Assembly: GCA_963662155.1 (NCBI GenBank)
Contig: OY759270.1
Span: forward strand, 9,787,461 to 9,851,460
DNA from: Lamellibrachia columna
Lineage: Eukaryota; Annelida; Polychaeta; Sabellida; Siboglinidae
Length of the DNA stretch: 64,000 nucleotides
Direction: 5' to 3'
Positions 30,055 through 41,079 of this stretch are shown here, in pieces. The translations under genes and the position numbers were made by a program. Under the pieces are notes generated by a model. The model had not been told where the DNA came from. It made no database searches and saw only the letters and a program-made list of their open reading frames with translations. Position 1 is the stretch's first letter; each line of letters opens with the position of its first letter.

Positions 30055-33000
30055 CTGAAAGCACACAGAAACACATGGTCAGATAATACTACAGCATTTT
30101 CTGCGCCATATATCTGGCCGCTACGGTCATTCAAATAAAAATAATACCAAAACATTTGTACATTAATTTTAGATAAAGTAATATACATTAAGATGTTTGA
30201 CGCATTAAAAATAATATTGACAATAAATAAATAATCATATACCATTAAAATACTAGCTGAAAGTGAATACTAATAGTTAAAATGCATTCCTAAAATGTTT
30301 GTCATTGAGGTAAATGTGGCATATAACTACCATCTAGCCTAAGATGCACACAAGAATGTGATTTAAAGAGAAATTATGCAAGTTTAAGAAAAAAGACAAG
30401 TCTGAAGCTGCTTCCTGAAGCTGTTGTAAGATAAATTTGCCACTGTAAATCATCGGTCTTATAAACGGTTGTCCAGATAAACACGGATGGTCTAACAAGA
30501 TTTTCACATAATGTTAACTTGCTGAGGAAGTTGTCTCCCTGAAGAAATTAGCCATTTTTTCTCAAAATTTTCACTGTGATTTAGGACAGCGGGCTGCGTT
30601 TACTAGAAATGCTGTATTAAAATGTGCCACTAGTGATTCAGTTGCTTAATAGAATCAAATTGCTCTGGCCCAAAATAATTCTCTTAAGCAGAGTGCACTG
30701 CATTTCACAGGGAAAAGCACAAGCCATGGGATGTTACATTAGGGAGAAGGAAAAGCAGAAGTTAACTTATTACAAGAAGGAACAATATAACTTGGACTCT
30801 CGATAAGCCAATGGCTTCCTTGTCCACTTGCCATCTGGGCCTTTGGCTTGGATGGCAAATCTTGTTAAATCTCTTGTTAAACTTGTGATGTGATTAGATC
30901 TGAGAAAGGAGTCTTTCCCTCCAACAACTGTCACAAACAATTAACTCATCCATGTGTCTTTCTATCAACATTGACTGCCTCTGAGTGGGCCAGTGACAGG
31001 TTGGACAGCTGCAGGCTAACTGGCCAGTGGTCAGTGCATCTGACTGACCAGACAGGTGTTGGCTATAGCTCTAGCACTGGTCAATCTGGACTCATGGTGT
31101 GTGCAGCTGATCAGATTACCTTTTATGACCTTCTTAAGATAAAAACTTTAAAAAAATTTAAGACCTTTCTAGATGATAGATTCAATAGAAAATAACAAAG
31201 AAATTTTTGATAAATTTGAATACCCTACAGAGATGCGAACTTTTAACCATAAGTTGGAGTAATGATGTTGCAGCAAAGCCCCGGCAGTGACTGACAATTG
31301 CGGTCGCAGCAAACGTTGAAGGTGTTTGCGGAGGATTGTGTGGGGGAATCCCCTCTCCCATTGGGAGAGTGTATGGGGGTATCCCCTCTCTCACTGGGGA
31401 GTGGGGAATGATGCTCCGTGATGCAGAGCCATCTGAGCATTAATTTAGGTAGTCCAAAATAAAAAATTTAAAGAAAAATATTAATAATTTTCACTAAACA
31501 TCAATGTTTCATAATGTCTTATCAAATGGTTTAATTATTAGATGGCAGGCTTTCATTCCGATAGCAAAATATGCATAAAAATTCTCATTATCAATAACTG
31601 AATGTGGAGTACAGAAGTCAGAACTGGTGTAAATTTATACAAAGAATGTACACTGCATCATACCATACATGTATTTTAAAACATACATTTTAACATATAA
31701 ATAACAATGATCAAGTGTGATCCATTGTGAAGAACACAAGAACGCTTGTCATGAGACATGTCACATGACTATGGTCAATGATCATGTAGTTCAGACAAAC
31801 ATCCTAGTGACGTATCCGTAGGCACGTGGCACGTAGATGTTATCAATAATGAGGAGTACAAGTTATATAAATGTCATAACTACACATTTATGCTACGTGT
31901 GAGTACACTCGCCCAGAGTCCAGCTTCCCCCACTGCTATCACTGGTACACTCGCCCAGAGTCCAGCTTCCCCCGCTGCTATCGCTGGTACACTCGCCCAG
32001 AGTCCAGCTTCCCCCGCTGCTATCACTGGTACACTCGCCCAGAGTCCAGCTTCCCCCACTGCTATCACTGGTACACTCGCCCAGAGTCCAGCTTCCCCCA
32101 CTGCTATCACTGGTACACTCGCCCAGAGTCCAGCTTCCCCCACTGCTATCACTGGTACACTTGCCCAGAGTCCAGCTTCCCCCACTGCTATCGCTGGTAC
32201 ACTCGCCCAGAGTCCAGCTTCCCCCACTGCTATCGCTGGTACACTCGCCCAGAGTCCAGCTTCCCCCACTGCTATCACTGGTACACTTGCCCAGAGTCCA
32301 GCTTCCCCCACTGCTATCACTGGTACACTCGCCCAGAGTCCAGCTTCCCCCACTGCTATCGCTGGTACACTCGCCCAGAGTCCAGCTTCCCCCACTGCTA
32401 TCACTGGTACACTCGCCCAGAGTCCAGCTTCCCCCACTGCTATCACTGGTACACTCGCCCAGAGTCCAGCTTCCCCCACTGCTATCACTGGTACACTCGC
32501 CCAGAGTCCAGCTTCCCTCACTGCTATCACTGGTACACTCGCCCAGAGTCCAGCTTCCCCCACTGCTATCACTGGTACACTCGCCCAGAGTCCAGCTTCC
32601 CCCACTGCTATCGCCGGTACACTCGCCCAGAGTCCAGCTTCCCTCACTGCTATCACTGGTACACTCGCCCAGAGTCCAGCTTCCCCCACTGCTATCACTG
32701 GTACACTCGCCCAGAGTCCAGCTTCCCTCACTGCTATCACTGGTACACTCGCCCAGAGTCCAGCTTCCCCCACTGCTATCGCTGGTATACTCAATGAGCG
32801 ATAATTGGCCAATACAATAGTCGTGCATATCGCTTTTTGATTAAAAGTTTGTTTTCTTTGTATTTCCGAAGTGTCATCTATAATAAATGATACTACATGT
32901 ATTGATTGTGTAAGAATATCAATTTGGTATACCTCTGAAGTGTGTATCAGCATTATATATTGTGATATTTCGTGCATAAAGACCGTGACAACAACTTCTA

Positions 33001-35327
33001 AAATGCTACCGAGAACGCCATTTTGGAAATCTGCTGATCATTTCCCGTGCTGTCATGAAGGAATAGTAAATTTGATGTAATTTGTAGTTAAAATATGCTA
33101 ATTGGTGTGTGGTCGCTGATTGGCTAGTAGTTGTCTGGGAGAGGTCGGCGGGGACTGGAAAATAACGACTGTTGACAATATTGTCATGAGAAACATCTGA
33201 CATTATGGGAAAGGATGGGGAGAGTAATCATTGACTGATATGCCGTAATAGCGTAATGGAGGGCCAAATATCATAATGAAGATTACGCCCAAATCATAAT
33301 GGTTTTTTATAGCCTGGAACCCATTTTGGTGAAATAAAATTTAAGACCTTTCTTTAAAAATTCAACTTTTATGACCTTTCAAAGTAAAAGGTTGAGGAAA
33401 AAATGCACAATCCAATTTAAGACCTTTTAAGATGTTTTAAGACTCTGGCGTGTGCACACACCCTGTAGCGGCAGCTGACGTGTCACTGGGTCAGGCTGAC
33501 ACTGACCCATGTTTCATCATGTCAGGCTGAGAGTGCAGTGACATGTCACCTGCTGGCTGGCTGGCACTGACTGGCAGTCAAGGCAGATTGTGATAACAGG
33601 TCAATGATACTGCCCTTCCACAAGTGTTATTGTAACCCCTCACCCCACACACCCCATGACCATATCACCAGTCATCCCAAGACCACACCATCCCCTTCCC
33701 TGTCTGCCTAACAGCTGCAGCTGTCATATTTGGAATATAACTGCAATTACTGGAGCAATTCTTTCCTACATTTATCAATTCTAATAATTTACTCTGATAC
33801 CACAGGAATGTTTCTCGTCCAGACATCCCACTCATCATTCTAGTCTAAGTTACTTTTTATCATTTCCAGTACTTTCTAATTAAATTTTGTTGAAAGAATG
33901 TAACTACCCAATTGGCTGAGTTTAATATAAAATTATAAGGTAGCTCTTTGAGAGCAACTATGACATTTTTAGAGAAGGCTCCTAATCTTGTTTTGTTATA
34001 AACCTTATTATGTGCTACAATATTTTATAAAGCATTATACACTCTTGTGGTGCAATTTTTTTAATTTATCATGGATGTATGTCTTACTAATAATGTGGGT
34101 CAAGTAATAATATTATTATCATTCTTCTTCTGGTTTTGTTTAGGCAATTACATTCACAAGGTGGCAGCACTGAGGTTCAGCTGCTGCTGGCATTTAATGA
34201 TAGCAATGTGCTAATTAATGCCAGACATTAATTAACACATATGGGCCGGGTAGGCTGATACAAACCAAAGGACGGTGAGGGGGTAAGTTTGGAGTGAATG
34301 GGTGGGATGTGGGAGGAATTGGGGAGAAGAGTGAGAAGACATGGGGAAGTGGAAGGGAGGAATGCTATAATTATTGGGAATATTTTGTTGAAGTAGTTAA
34401 TCACCAGGTGGCACAACTGTATGTCACCGTTCACTGCCAGGTCAGGATTGGGTTTGATACAATTATATTACCTTCCATATCTGGTACAACAATATCTAGA
34501 GGGATGGTGGGAGGGAGGGAGGTACAAATGGAGGGAGGGAAGCTGGGAGGGAGATGGGGAGGGACCAGGCATCACCTCGTGTGTCCTACCTAAAGCCTGG
34601 TGACTGCTGCTACGAGTGAGGATCTTACCCAGCCGCCCTGCTCCGCGATCCACTTTGCGATCTTCTCGGTCATGATGAACTTGACGACGAAGCCAACGAT
34701 ATTGGAGAAGAAGCCACGGATGCCGCGCTGGATCACCGTGACGGCCATGCGATAGCCAAAGCACAGCAGCGTGATGATGCGGCCCCAGTTGATGTTGCCG
34801 TCGCGAAACAACCTGCAGGACAAAACAGAACAGTGTCAGAACAACAAACACTTAATACAACAGTATTCTCCACTGCAACCCTTCGACCGTGGTAAGGACC
34901 CAAGATTATAATGAAACGTAAAGATTCGGGAAAGAAAACCACAGGCCTATACATTAAACAGCATGACGTTCTCGGAGTTACCCGAATCTTAGTTCCAATA
35001 TAATTCAACAGGTAGCACGGTGGTAATGGGAATGGTCTGTAACAAACACCACACGTCAGGCTGGAGCAAACCGATTCTACTAAGCGGCTGAAGTTGAGCA
35101 TTTGAATACAGTGGGAATAGGAATGAATCTGTCCAGTCCAAAGTATTTGATTCTACCAAGCGACTGATTGTTACAGTACTTACTTCCTGGCTACTCCAGC
35201 AAATGCCTCGTAGGCTGTATCTGGAGTGATGTTTAAGGTGCGGATCATCTGGTTGAACTGGGGTGAGTATCTGTCGTTGATGTCATCTCCTATCATTGCC
35301 AGTTGCCGTCCTATCCTCGCCGCTGGA
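29944..35327 (-). CDS. BAK1: BAK-type pro-apoptotic BCL-2 protein (5' incomplete)
   Basis: BAK proteins sit in the outer mitochondrial membrane and oligomerise to permeabilise it during apoptosis. Three exons join in frame on minus: 35327-35184, 34812-34629 and 30054-29944 (introns 371 and 4574 bp, all GT-AG). The first holds the BH3 motif GRQLAMIGDDIND, close to vertebrate BAK. The second holds BH1 (NWGR, CFGYRMAV) and BH2 (WIAEQGGW). The last is a hydrophobic tail anchor (ICMILSIAAISIMSALFF) ending SRK and TGA. Junction positions before LFRDG and directly after GGW are those of vertebrate BAK1, and the post-BH2 Trp intron is a family hallmark. About 145 residues are covered; the N-terminal exon(s), expected to end with two bases of a split codon, were not found upstream. 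BAX is less likely because the BH3 is BAK-like. Confidence 0.93.
31903..32791. repeat. 42-bp minisatellite, about 21 copies, in BAK intron
   Basis: The unit contains acactcgcccagagtccagc then ttcccccactgctatcactg. Because 42 is a multiple of 3, several frames stay open on both strands and give artificial ORFs of up to 365 codons. Variation is confined to a few sites (C/T in acactc, C/T/G in the ccc-ac segment, A/G in atcactgg). It lies in the intron before the BAK tail-anchor exon. Confidence 0.97.
33335..33450. repeat. Dispersed repeat with ttaagacctt words
   Basis: Repeated tttaagacctttc and ttatgacctttc phrases resemble 31125-31195 and, on the other strand, 24170-24290. This is a short interspersed element of unknown family, in the BAK intron. 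Confidence 0.5.
34401..34414 (+). promoter_or_regulatory. CTCF-like motif in BAK intron
   Basis: TCACCAGGTGGCAC, 13 of 14 core positions. A weaker match (TCACAAGGTGGCAG) lies at 34154-34167 in the same orientation. Confidence 0.4.
34500..34565 (+). other. G-rich tract with quadruplex potential
   Basis: The plus strand has at least six GGG runs spaced by 1-8 nt (gggatggtgggagggaggga and onward). It lies 60-130 nt inside the BAK intron after the BH2 exon, on the non-transcribed-sense strand. Confidence 0.6.
34629..34812 (-). CDS. BAK1: BAK exon with BH1 and BH2
   Basis: The acceptor is TCCTGCAG|G and the donor GGCTGG|GTAAGA. The exon codes 61 codons, from LFRDGNINWGR to EQGGW. Confidence 0.96.
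35184..35327 (-). CDS. BAK1: BAK exon with BH3
   Basis: The acceptor is TTTTTCAG|T and the donor AGGAA|GTAAGT. The exon codes 47 whole codons plus a leading third base and two trailing bases. BH3 is followed by the RYSPQFNQMIRTLNI segment. Confidence 0.94.
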
Positions 35328-35791
35328 CTGAAAAACACAAACATACAATTAACCAACAAGTTCAGGTGATTCATCAGTCCACTTTGAGAGAAACTCAGCA
35401 CTTCGAGCACCGAACAGCAAATCATGAAGACTGGGGACCAAGTCTACCTACTATTTCAAAACCTGTGCAATTTTTTTCACCCCATTCTGCCTAATGGGTA
35501 TGTCTTTCCAAAGAGACACCAAAAGCCCCTTCTATTTGGTATCTGTGCCAGAGGAAGTAAAATATCCTACACGGGTATATAATATCATGTAACCTGCTGT
35601 GGACTCCATCTCTCAACCACATGAGTCACGGCAGAAGCGTCCATCATACGGCTCAGTTAATACTGCCAAAAACCTAGGATGGGGACATCATTAGATGAAC
35701 TGAGACATTTACATCACACACCCATTGTTGTGTAAATATATGAGTATTTTCCACAACTAAAATACCTCTTGTAATTGTGCAAAGCTAGTTT

Positions 35792-36784
35792 GTGAAAAAA
35801 CTACTAAGAATAAACCAAGAACCAAGTGAACATGATAATAGAAGGAGGAAGTGGAGCTGGACAGGCCCTACTCTCAGGAAGTGGAGCTGGACAGGCCCTA
35901 CACTCAGGAAGTGGAGCTGGACAGGCCCTACTCTCAGGAAGTGGAGCTGGACAGGCCCTACTCTCAGGAAGTGGAGCTGGACAGGTCCTACTCTCAGGAA
36001 GTGGAGCTGGACAGGCCCTACTCTCAGGAAGTGGAGCTGGACAGGCCCTACTCTCAGGAAGTGGAGCTGGACAGGCCCTACTCTCAGGAAGTGGAGCTGG
36101 ACAGGCCCTACTCTCAGGAAGTGGAGCTGGACAGGTCCTACTCTCAGGAAGTGGAGCTGGACAGGTCCTACTCTCAGGAAGTGGAGCTGGACAGGCCCTA
36201 CTCTAAGGAAGTGGAGCTGGACAGGCCCTACTCTCAGGAAGTGGAGCTGGACAGGTCCTACTCTCAGGAAGTGGAGCTGGACAGGCCCTACTCTCAGGAA
36301 GTGGAGCTGGACAGGCCCTACTCTCAGGAAGTGGAGCTGGACTGGCCCTATTCTCAGGAAGTGGAGCTGGACAGGCCCTACTCTCAGGAAGTGGAGCTGG
36401 ACAGGCCCTACTCTCAGGAAGTGGAGCTGGACAGGTCCTACTATCAGTAAGTGGAGCTGGACAGGCCCTACTCTCAGGAAGTGGAGCTGGACAGGCCCTA
36501 CTCTCAGGAAGTGGAGCTGGACAGGCCCTACACTCAGGAAGTGGAGCTGGACAGGTCCTACTCTCAGGAAGTGGAGCTGGACAGGCCATACTCTCAGGAA
36601 GTGGAGCTGGACAGGCGCTACTCTCAGGAATTGGAGCAGGACAGGCCATACTCTCAGGAAGCTAACACAACACATCACAAGACAAGCGCTCACATGGAAC
36701 TCTCACGGCAAACAGAATAGGGGAAGGCCAAGAAATACCTGGTGCAGAGAAATGGAACAAATAGATAGCAAAACCAGGATGTAG
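35792..36784 (+). mobile_element. LINE 3'-end RT fragment carrying a 30-bp minisatellite
   Basis: The frame opens with [18 protein letters not shown], runs through decapeptide repeats ([10 protein letters not shown]), and closes with [20 protein letters not shown] then NTWC. Non-LTR retrotransposon RT C-termini have the order (R)RKWxWxGHTLRK … TRQALxWxxxGKxxRGRPxxTW. The repeat unit is therefore an internally amplified piece of the LINE reading frame. The LINE is truncated and inactive. Confidence 0.8.
35851..36660. repeat. 30-bp minisatellite, exactly 27 copies
   Basis: The unit is gtggagctggacaggcccta then ctctcaggaa. All 27 units are exactly 30 bp with no indels. Variants are few: ggtcct for ggccct in several units, and single changes elsewhere. 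The last units carry ggccat, giving the His of the LINE motif. Confidence 0.98.
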
Positions 36785-36799
36785 ATACAAACAACTGGA

Positions 36800-38100
36800 A
36801 ACACAGGCCCATAAACGTGTCCGGTTAAAAGTAGTCATTAATGGCTCATACTATAACAGAGAGTGAAACTAGTGAGTCAAAAACTCATTAAAAATACACT
36901 AATTGACTATCCGACTGAACACAATCGGTTGTTTTGCCCACTACATGATTGTCAGATATGAATTAACACTCACGCTATACTGAACCTACACATTCAAGTC
37001 CAAATCTGCATAATTGAGAACATTTATTGCTCCATTAATGTCATTTTCCAGTGTTTATACCAGATTTGATATCCCAGGTTCAAGTACATGATGTTAAGCC
37101 AAGTGCAAACCATTTATAAAACATTCAATATATTGATTCCAAGTGCACAGAAAGAGTGGACAGGAAGTTATTTTACGGTCAGTAGTCAATTAAGCAAACA
37201 ATGATGGTGTTGCTAGGGTAAACAATGTTTGCATGTGTCTAATTATGAATGTACCTACTGAGTACCAGCAGCAATAACACTAAAGTAATAAAGTGACTTT
37301 TCTTGTAAAGTACAAAATGTAATGCACGCATAGTATATTTTTATTATAAAAAATATATTTAGGGAACCTTATTGGAATATTGGTGATAATGTGAAATGTA
37401 TTCGTAAAATAAATATTCCCCTGTCTATATCCGTGTGCTCACCATGAAAAATGCATAACTTTTATTTAAGTTGGGCTCTTTTAGTAAGTTCTGGATAAAG
37501 TGTGTGTAATTTGCTGGCAGAAATTTAAATTGTTGAGTAACAAATCCTTCTGTCGAGTAGACAAGCTTCAGTACCAAAAGACATTTTATTTATTTCTAGT
37601 TCTCAAGTTTGTACATTTACCTGTTTATAAACCTATCTTTCTAGTTGTAGCAAGTCCTCAAAATGGGACAACCTCAACATGACTAGCACTTCATTTTGGA
37701 CACTGAAAGGAAATTAATGATCAGATCTGACCACATATTCTACAAATCTTCTGTGAATTCCCAATGTTGGTGTACAGTGGTCCCACCTACTGACTACTTT
37801 AGTCACCAAATTTCAACTACAATTAATAGAATGTTTGATGATGTTTTAATAGCATTTAAACAATTTTGACAATCTCATACTTATTTTTATATATACAACA
37901 GACTGTATGCGTTTACAAGCAAGTTTCAGTTACAAATTGAGTTTTAATGTCAATGGATTAATAAAGAACCTCTTATCTTGCAACTCTGAAAATTAAATTC
38001 TCTGTTCCACAAAATTTCATAGGCAAAATTTAGTGGGGCTTTTATTTCAATATCGACACAAACCTGTTTAATACCCTCCAGTACTTACACAATCTTCTAC
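36800..38100. other. AT-rich gene-free stretch
   Basis: I see no exon, domain or repeat. The BAK 5' exon(s) could in principle lie here or further upstream but were not recognised. Confidence 0.35.
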
Positions 38101-38560
38101 AGTGCATTATTACACATCTGACATATCCTTTTCTCCTAGAAAAACCACTAAGAGACGACGTTCTGCCTTGTTACCTAGCACTGAGGCGATAAATAAACGG
38201 TTCACAGGTTGCCAAGCATGCCAGGAAGGTACTGGAGTGCAGGACCCGGCCACCCCAAAGGAAGGGAAGCTGACAGGTGCAGTCCTATCCGCACTGGTTC
38301 CTTCCCGGGGAGAACGCAGCCAGCCGATGTCCCAGCCGCGTTCACATTCTTCGTAGTCTGGGGTGACTGCCAGCGACGGAGTCAGCGATAGATCAACACC
38401 CATACACCTGGTAGGCCGTTTACATCCACTGGTTTATGGGCGATTGGAAATAAATAAAGCTATGTCTAGTGTCCACTGCGGTACACTGGCTACCAGTCTG
38501 GCATAGGCAAAGATATCTCACCTAGACGATTATAAAACAGATCATTATCACTGCTTCTTT
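38101..38560. other. GC-rich unassigned block
   Basis: This block stands out by GC and CpG content (38160-38400). A 97-codon minus frame (38403-38110) and an 84-codon plus frame overlap here, neither with a recognised domain. Donor-like CTAG|GTGAGA and CTAG|GTAACA occur on minus. It may be a 5' exon of the minus-strand gene, or part of a transposon. Neither is shown. Confidence 0.25.
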
Positions 38561-38764
38561 GATCTGGTCTGGACTTCATATCATCAGGTCTTTGGTGGTT
38601 GAGATGTACTTGCAGCAGCACATAACCATTATAGATAGGGCAATATGTGGATGGCTAACACATGTTGTCTTGAGCCACAAACGTTGTCTCACCAGTCATT
38701 GACCAGTCCACAACTCGGGCTCACACAGCTAAATATCAAGTCTACAAAGCGTCCGACATAACCA

Positions 38765-39135
38765 TGGTTGAGTTCAGTTGTAAATGTAATTTAGTAATTT
38801 CTAATTAATTGCAATTAATAGTGTTATTGTAATTTATTTAAGATTTTAGAAAACTAACTATAATTGATTTTTCATGAGGCTATGTAATGTGAATTATAAT
38901 AGACCATTTTAATAGAACCGACCCAACCCTGACAGCTAGAATGCATGAATTCACTTAAATCATGTTAAAATTAGCACTAACAATACATACAATCTTTATT
39001 TATAAAACAATGTAGTTATACCTAAGAATTATTGCAATAGAATATGCCATTACAATTGGCCCTTTATGAAGCACAGTAAATTATTTTTTGAAGCACTGTC
39101 ATTTTTTTATAATGCCTTTTTGTATGTTCTGTAAT
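38765..39135. repeat. attaca-type AT-rich dispersed repeat, copy
   Basis: gttgtaaatgtaatttagtaa, taattgcaattaata and tgtaattgtaattgac phrases match those at 9695-10115 and 10680-10850. Confidence 0.45.
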
Positions 39136-39565
39136 TGTAATTGACTACTGAGATTGAACCCATCACTGCACATATCCATGGCTGACCAAGCTAACTGCAC
39201 AACATTTGCATCATCATTTTGGCAAATTTTCAGAATTCTACTAGTGGTTGCCAATTCATACAGGTCCTCTTCATGTTTCATCAAGTCATATTTCTCTTCC
39301 CAGAATTTTGCGCACTGACGCACGATGTTCATGGAGTTTGCCAGGCCCAACGCGGTGCAGTGCATTGGGGAGAAAAACATGTCGGTATATATTCCCAGAA
39401 TTGTGACACATCGACAGCATATGAAAAAGTTTGCCAACAACAAGGACAACTTGGCTGCAACCCGGGAACATATGTCATAGTCACATTCACGAGTCAGCAA
39501 CAAATATATAGGTGTTTAGCCAACATGTCAATCTTCATTAGTTGGCTAACGATGCGCATATCTGC
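39102..39565 (-). pseudogene. Coding-like relic, family not recognised
   Basis: A minus frame (39503-39102) has protein-like composition, including FWEEKYDLMKHEEDLYELAT and QLAWSAMDM. Homologous sequence continues upstream to 39565 but with a frameshift or stop. A second copy of the 39455-39565 part lies inverted at 39788-39905, where the frame reads LMKIDMLTKCL then LLLTPEGDYDKC. No start, splice sites or known domain were found. It is probably a decayed gene or transposon fragment. Confidence 0.3.
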
Positions 39566-39597
39566 GCAATAGACTGTAAAGGTAAGTGTGTAACTGG

Positions 39598-39782
39598 GTT
39601 CTAACCAGTGTGCTAATGTGTTCTAATCAATGTGCCACTGCATTCTACCCACTGTGCTACTGCAGTCTAACCACTGTGCTACTGCGTTCTAATAATTGCA
39701 CTACTGCGTTCTAATAATTGCACTACTGCGTTCTAACAACTGTGCTACTACGTTCTAACAACTACGCTACTGTATTCTAATA
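39598..39782. repeat. 22-bp minisatellite, about 8 copies
   Basis: The unit is gttctaacaactgtgctact then gc, with substitutions. It lies between the two inverted coding-like relics. Confidence 0.85.
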
Positions 39783-40006
39783 TGCGTTCAGATATGCATA
39801 TCATTAGCTGGTTAATGAAGATTGACATGTTGACTAAATGCCTATATAATATATTATTGTTGCTGACACCTGAAGGTGACTATGACAAATGTGTCAAGGT
39901 CTTGGCCAACTGTAGGTACAGCGATATACACAGGGTACATCAGACACCTTTCGGCAGTGTTCTTCCTCAACAACCATGGAGCACTCAGTGGTATCCAGGC
40001 TATATA

Positions 40007-41004
40007 CAGTCGCGCCTCGTTATAACGCGGTAGTCGGGGTCCACGACTCCGGACCGCGTTGTAAGCGAGGCGCGTTAGGTGTTCTCATATCTGCCACCAG
40101 GGAGCTACTAAACAACAGCGACCGCCGCCCGCTGCACCAAGTTCATGAACCCTGTCGAAGCCCTGTGTGCTTACAGCATTGTCTTATACGGCAATATGCA
40201 GTTTATGCAACTTATTAAACGAGTATACTAGCATCAACGTGTATTATTTTTAAATGTCACACCCTCTTGACTCTTGAACTGAATATAACACATGTACGTA
40301 TACCGTTATGGACTAGATCTACTACGATGATGATGTACTGGACCGCCAGGCCTACGAATCAAAAATAATAACCTGGACCTGAGCGGCCGAAAACGTATAT
40401 GATTTGACAAACGTAGTATGCAAGCTGATAAAACACAGAAAAAGACAATAGGTAGAATTAATAATTGTTTCACTTCGTCTTTCAACCGATCTCGACCGAA
40501 GCATAAATTTATTACGCACCACTTAACATCGATTCATTATTTCATATGCGGATGACGAATTCGTATTTTCGCCACCGGTAGAGCCTTGGGTTAGGAATTT
40601 GGCGTGTTGGTTTCGCGTTGCGAAAACGATTAAATTTACGATGTAATGGAAGCATGTAATTTCACCCAAGTGTTATGTTGGTACCGCATATTAAATGCAT
40701 TTAAAACGGTTGATCTGATTCTTACGCGAGGCATATTTGTGAATCTCGATTGCAATTTACAAACCGTCGAAGCGAAGCCAGCGACAGCGATTGATGTCGG
40801 CGGCAGCGCAAAACAAACAACACGTTGATACTCGTTCATTGACATCGTTCACCTAATGTTTCTTGAGAATTGTCAAAGCAATTCTAAGTAGGTTTAAGCG
40901 GGCCCATTTGACATATCCCCATAGCGGCAGAAATTCGGGGTCCACGACCGACCGCATTATATCCGAATCCGCGTAATAACGGGGGGCGTTATAACGAGGC
41001 GCGA

Positions 41005-41007
<3 letters not shown>
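40007..41007. mobile_element. Tigger/pogo-like non-autonomous DNA transposon
   Basis: The element is 1001 bp with 22-bp perfect terminal inverted repeats beginning CAGTCGCGCCTCGTTATAAC. They are flanked by a TA dinucleotide on both sides, the target duplication of the Tc1/mariner/pogo group. Subterminal ggggtccacga is also mirrored. No transposase frame is present. The interior (40240-40870) is CpG-richer than the genome around it and may be captured sequence. Confidence 0.85.
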
Positions 41008-41039
<32 letters not shown>

Positions 41040-41066
41040 ATATATATATATATATATATACACATA
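41008..41066. repeat. (AT)n microsatellite abutting the transposon
   Basis: The AT tract starts at the TA target site of the 40007-41007 element. Confidence 0.9.
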
Positions 41067-41079
41067 CATACATACATAT

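Noticed and set aside
31880..32977. 365-, 311-, 304- and 219-codon frames on both strands
   Set aside because: All are products of a 42-bp minisatellite whose period is a multiple of three. They lie in an intron of the BAK gene.
35785..36693. Minus-strand 302-codon and other plus frames over the 30-bp array
   Set aside because: They arise from periodicity. Only the plus frame that is continuous with the LINE motif has meaning, and it is a dead element.
38110..38403. 97-codon minus frame considered as the BAK N-terminal exon
   Set aside because: No similarity to the expected BAK N-terminal helix, and the frame at its donor could not be tied to the 35327 acceptor.
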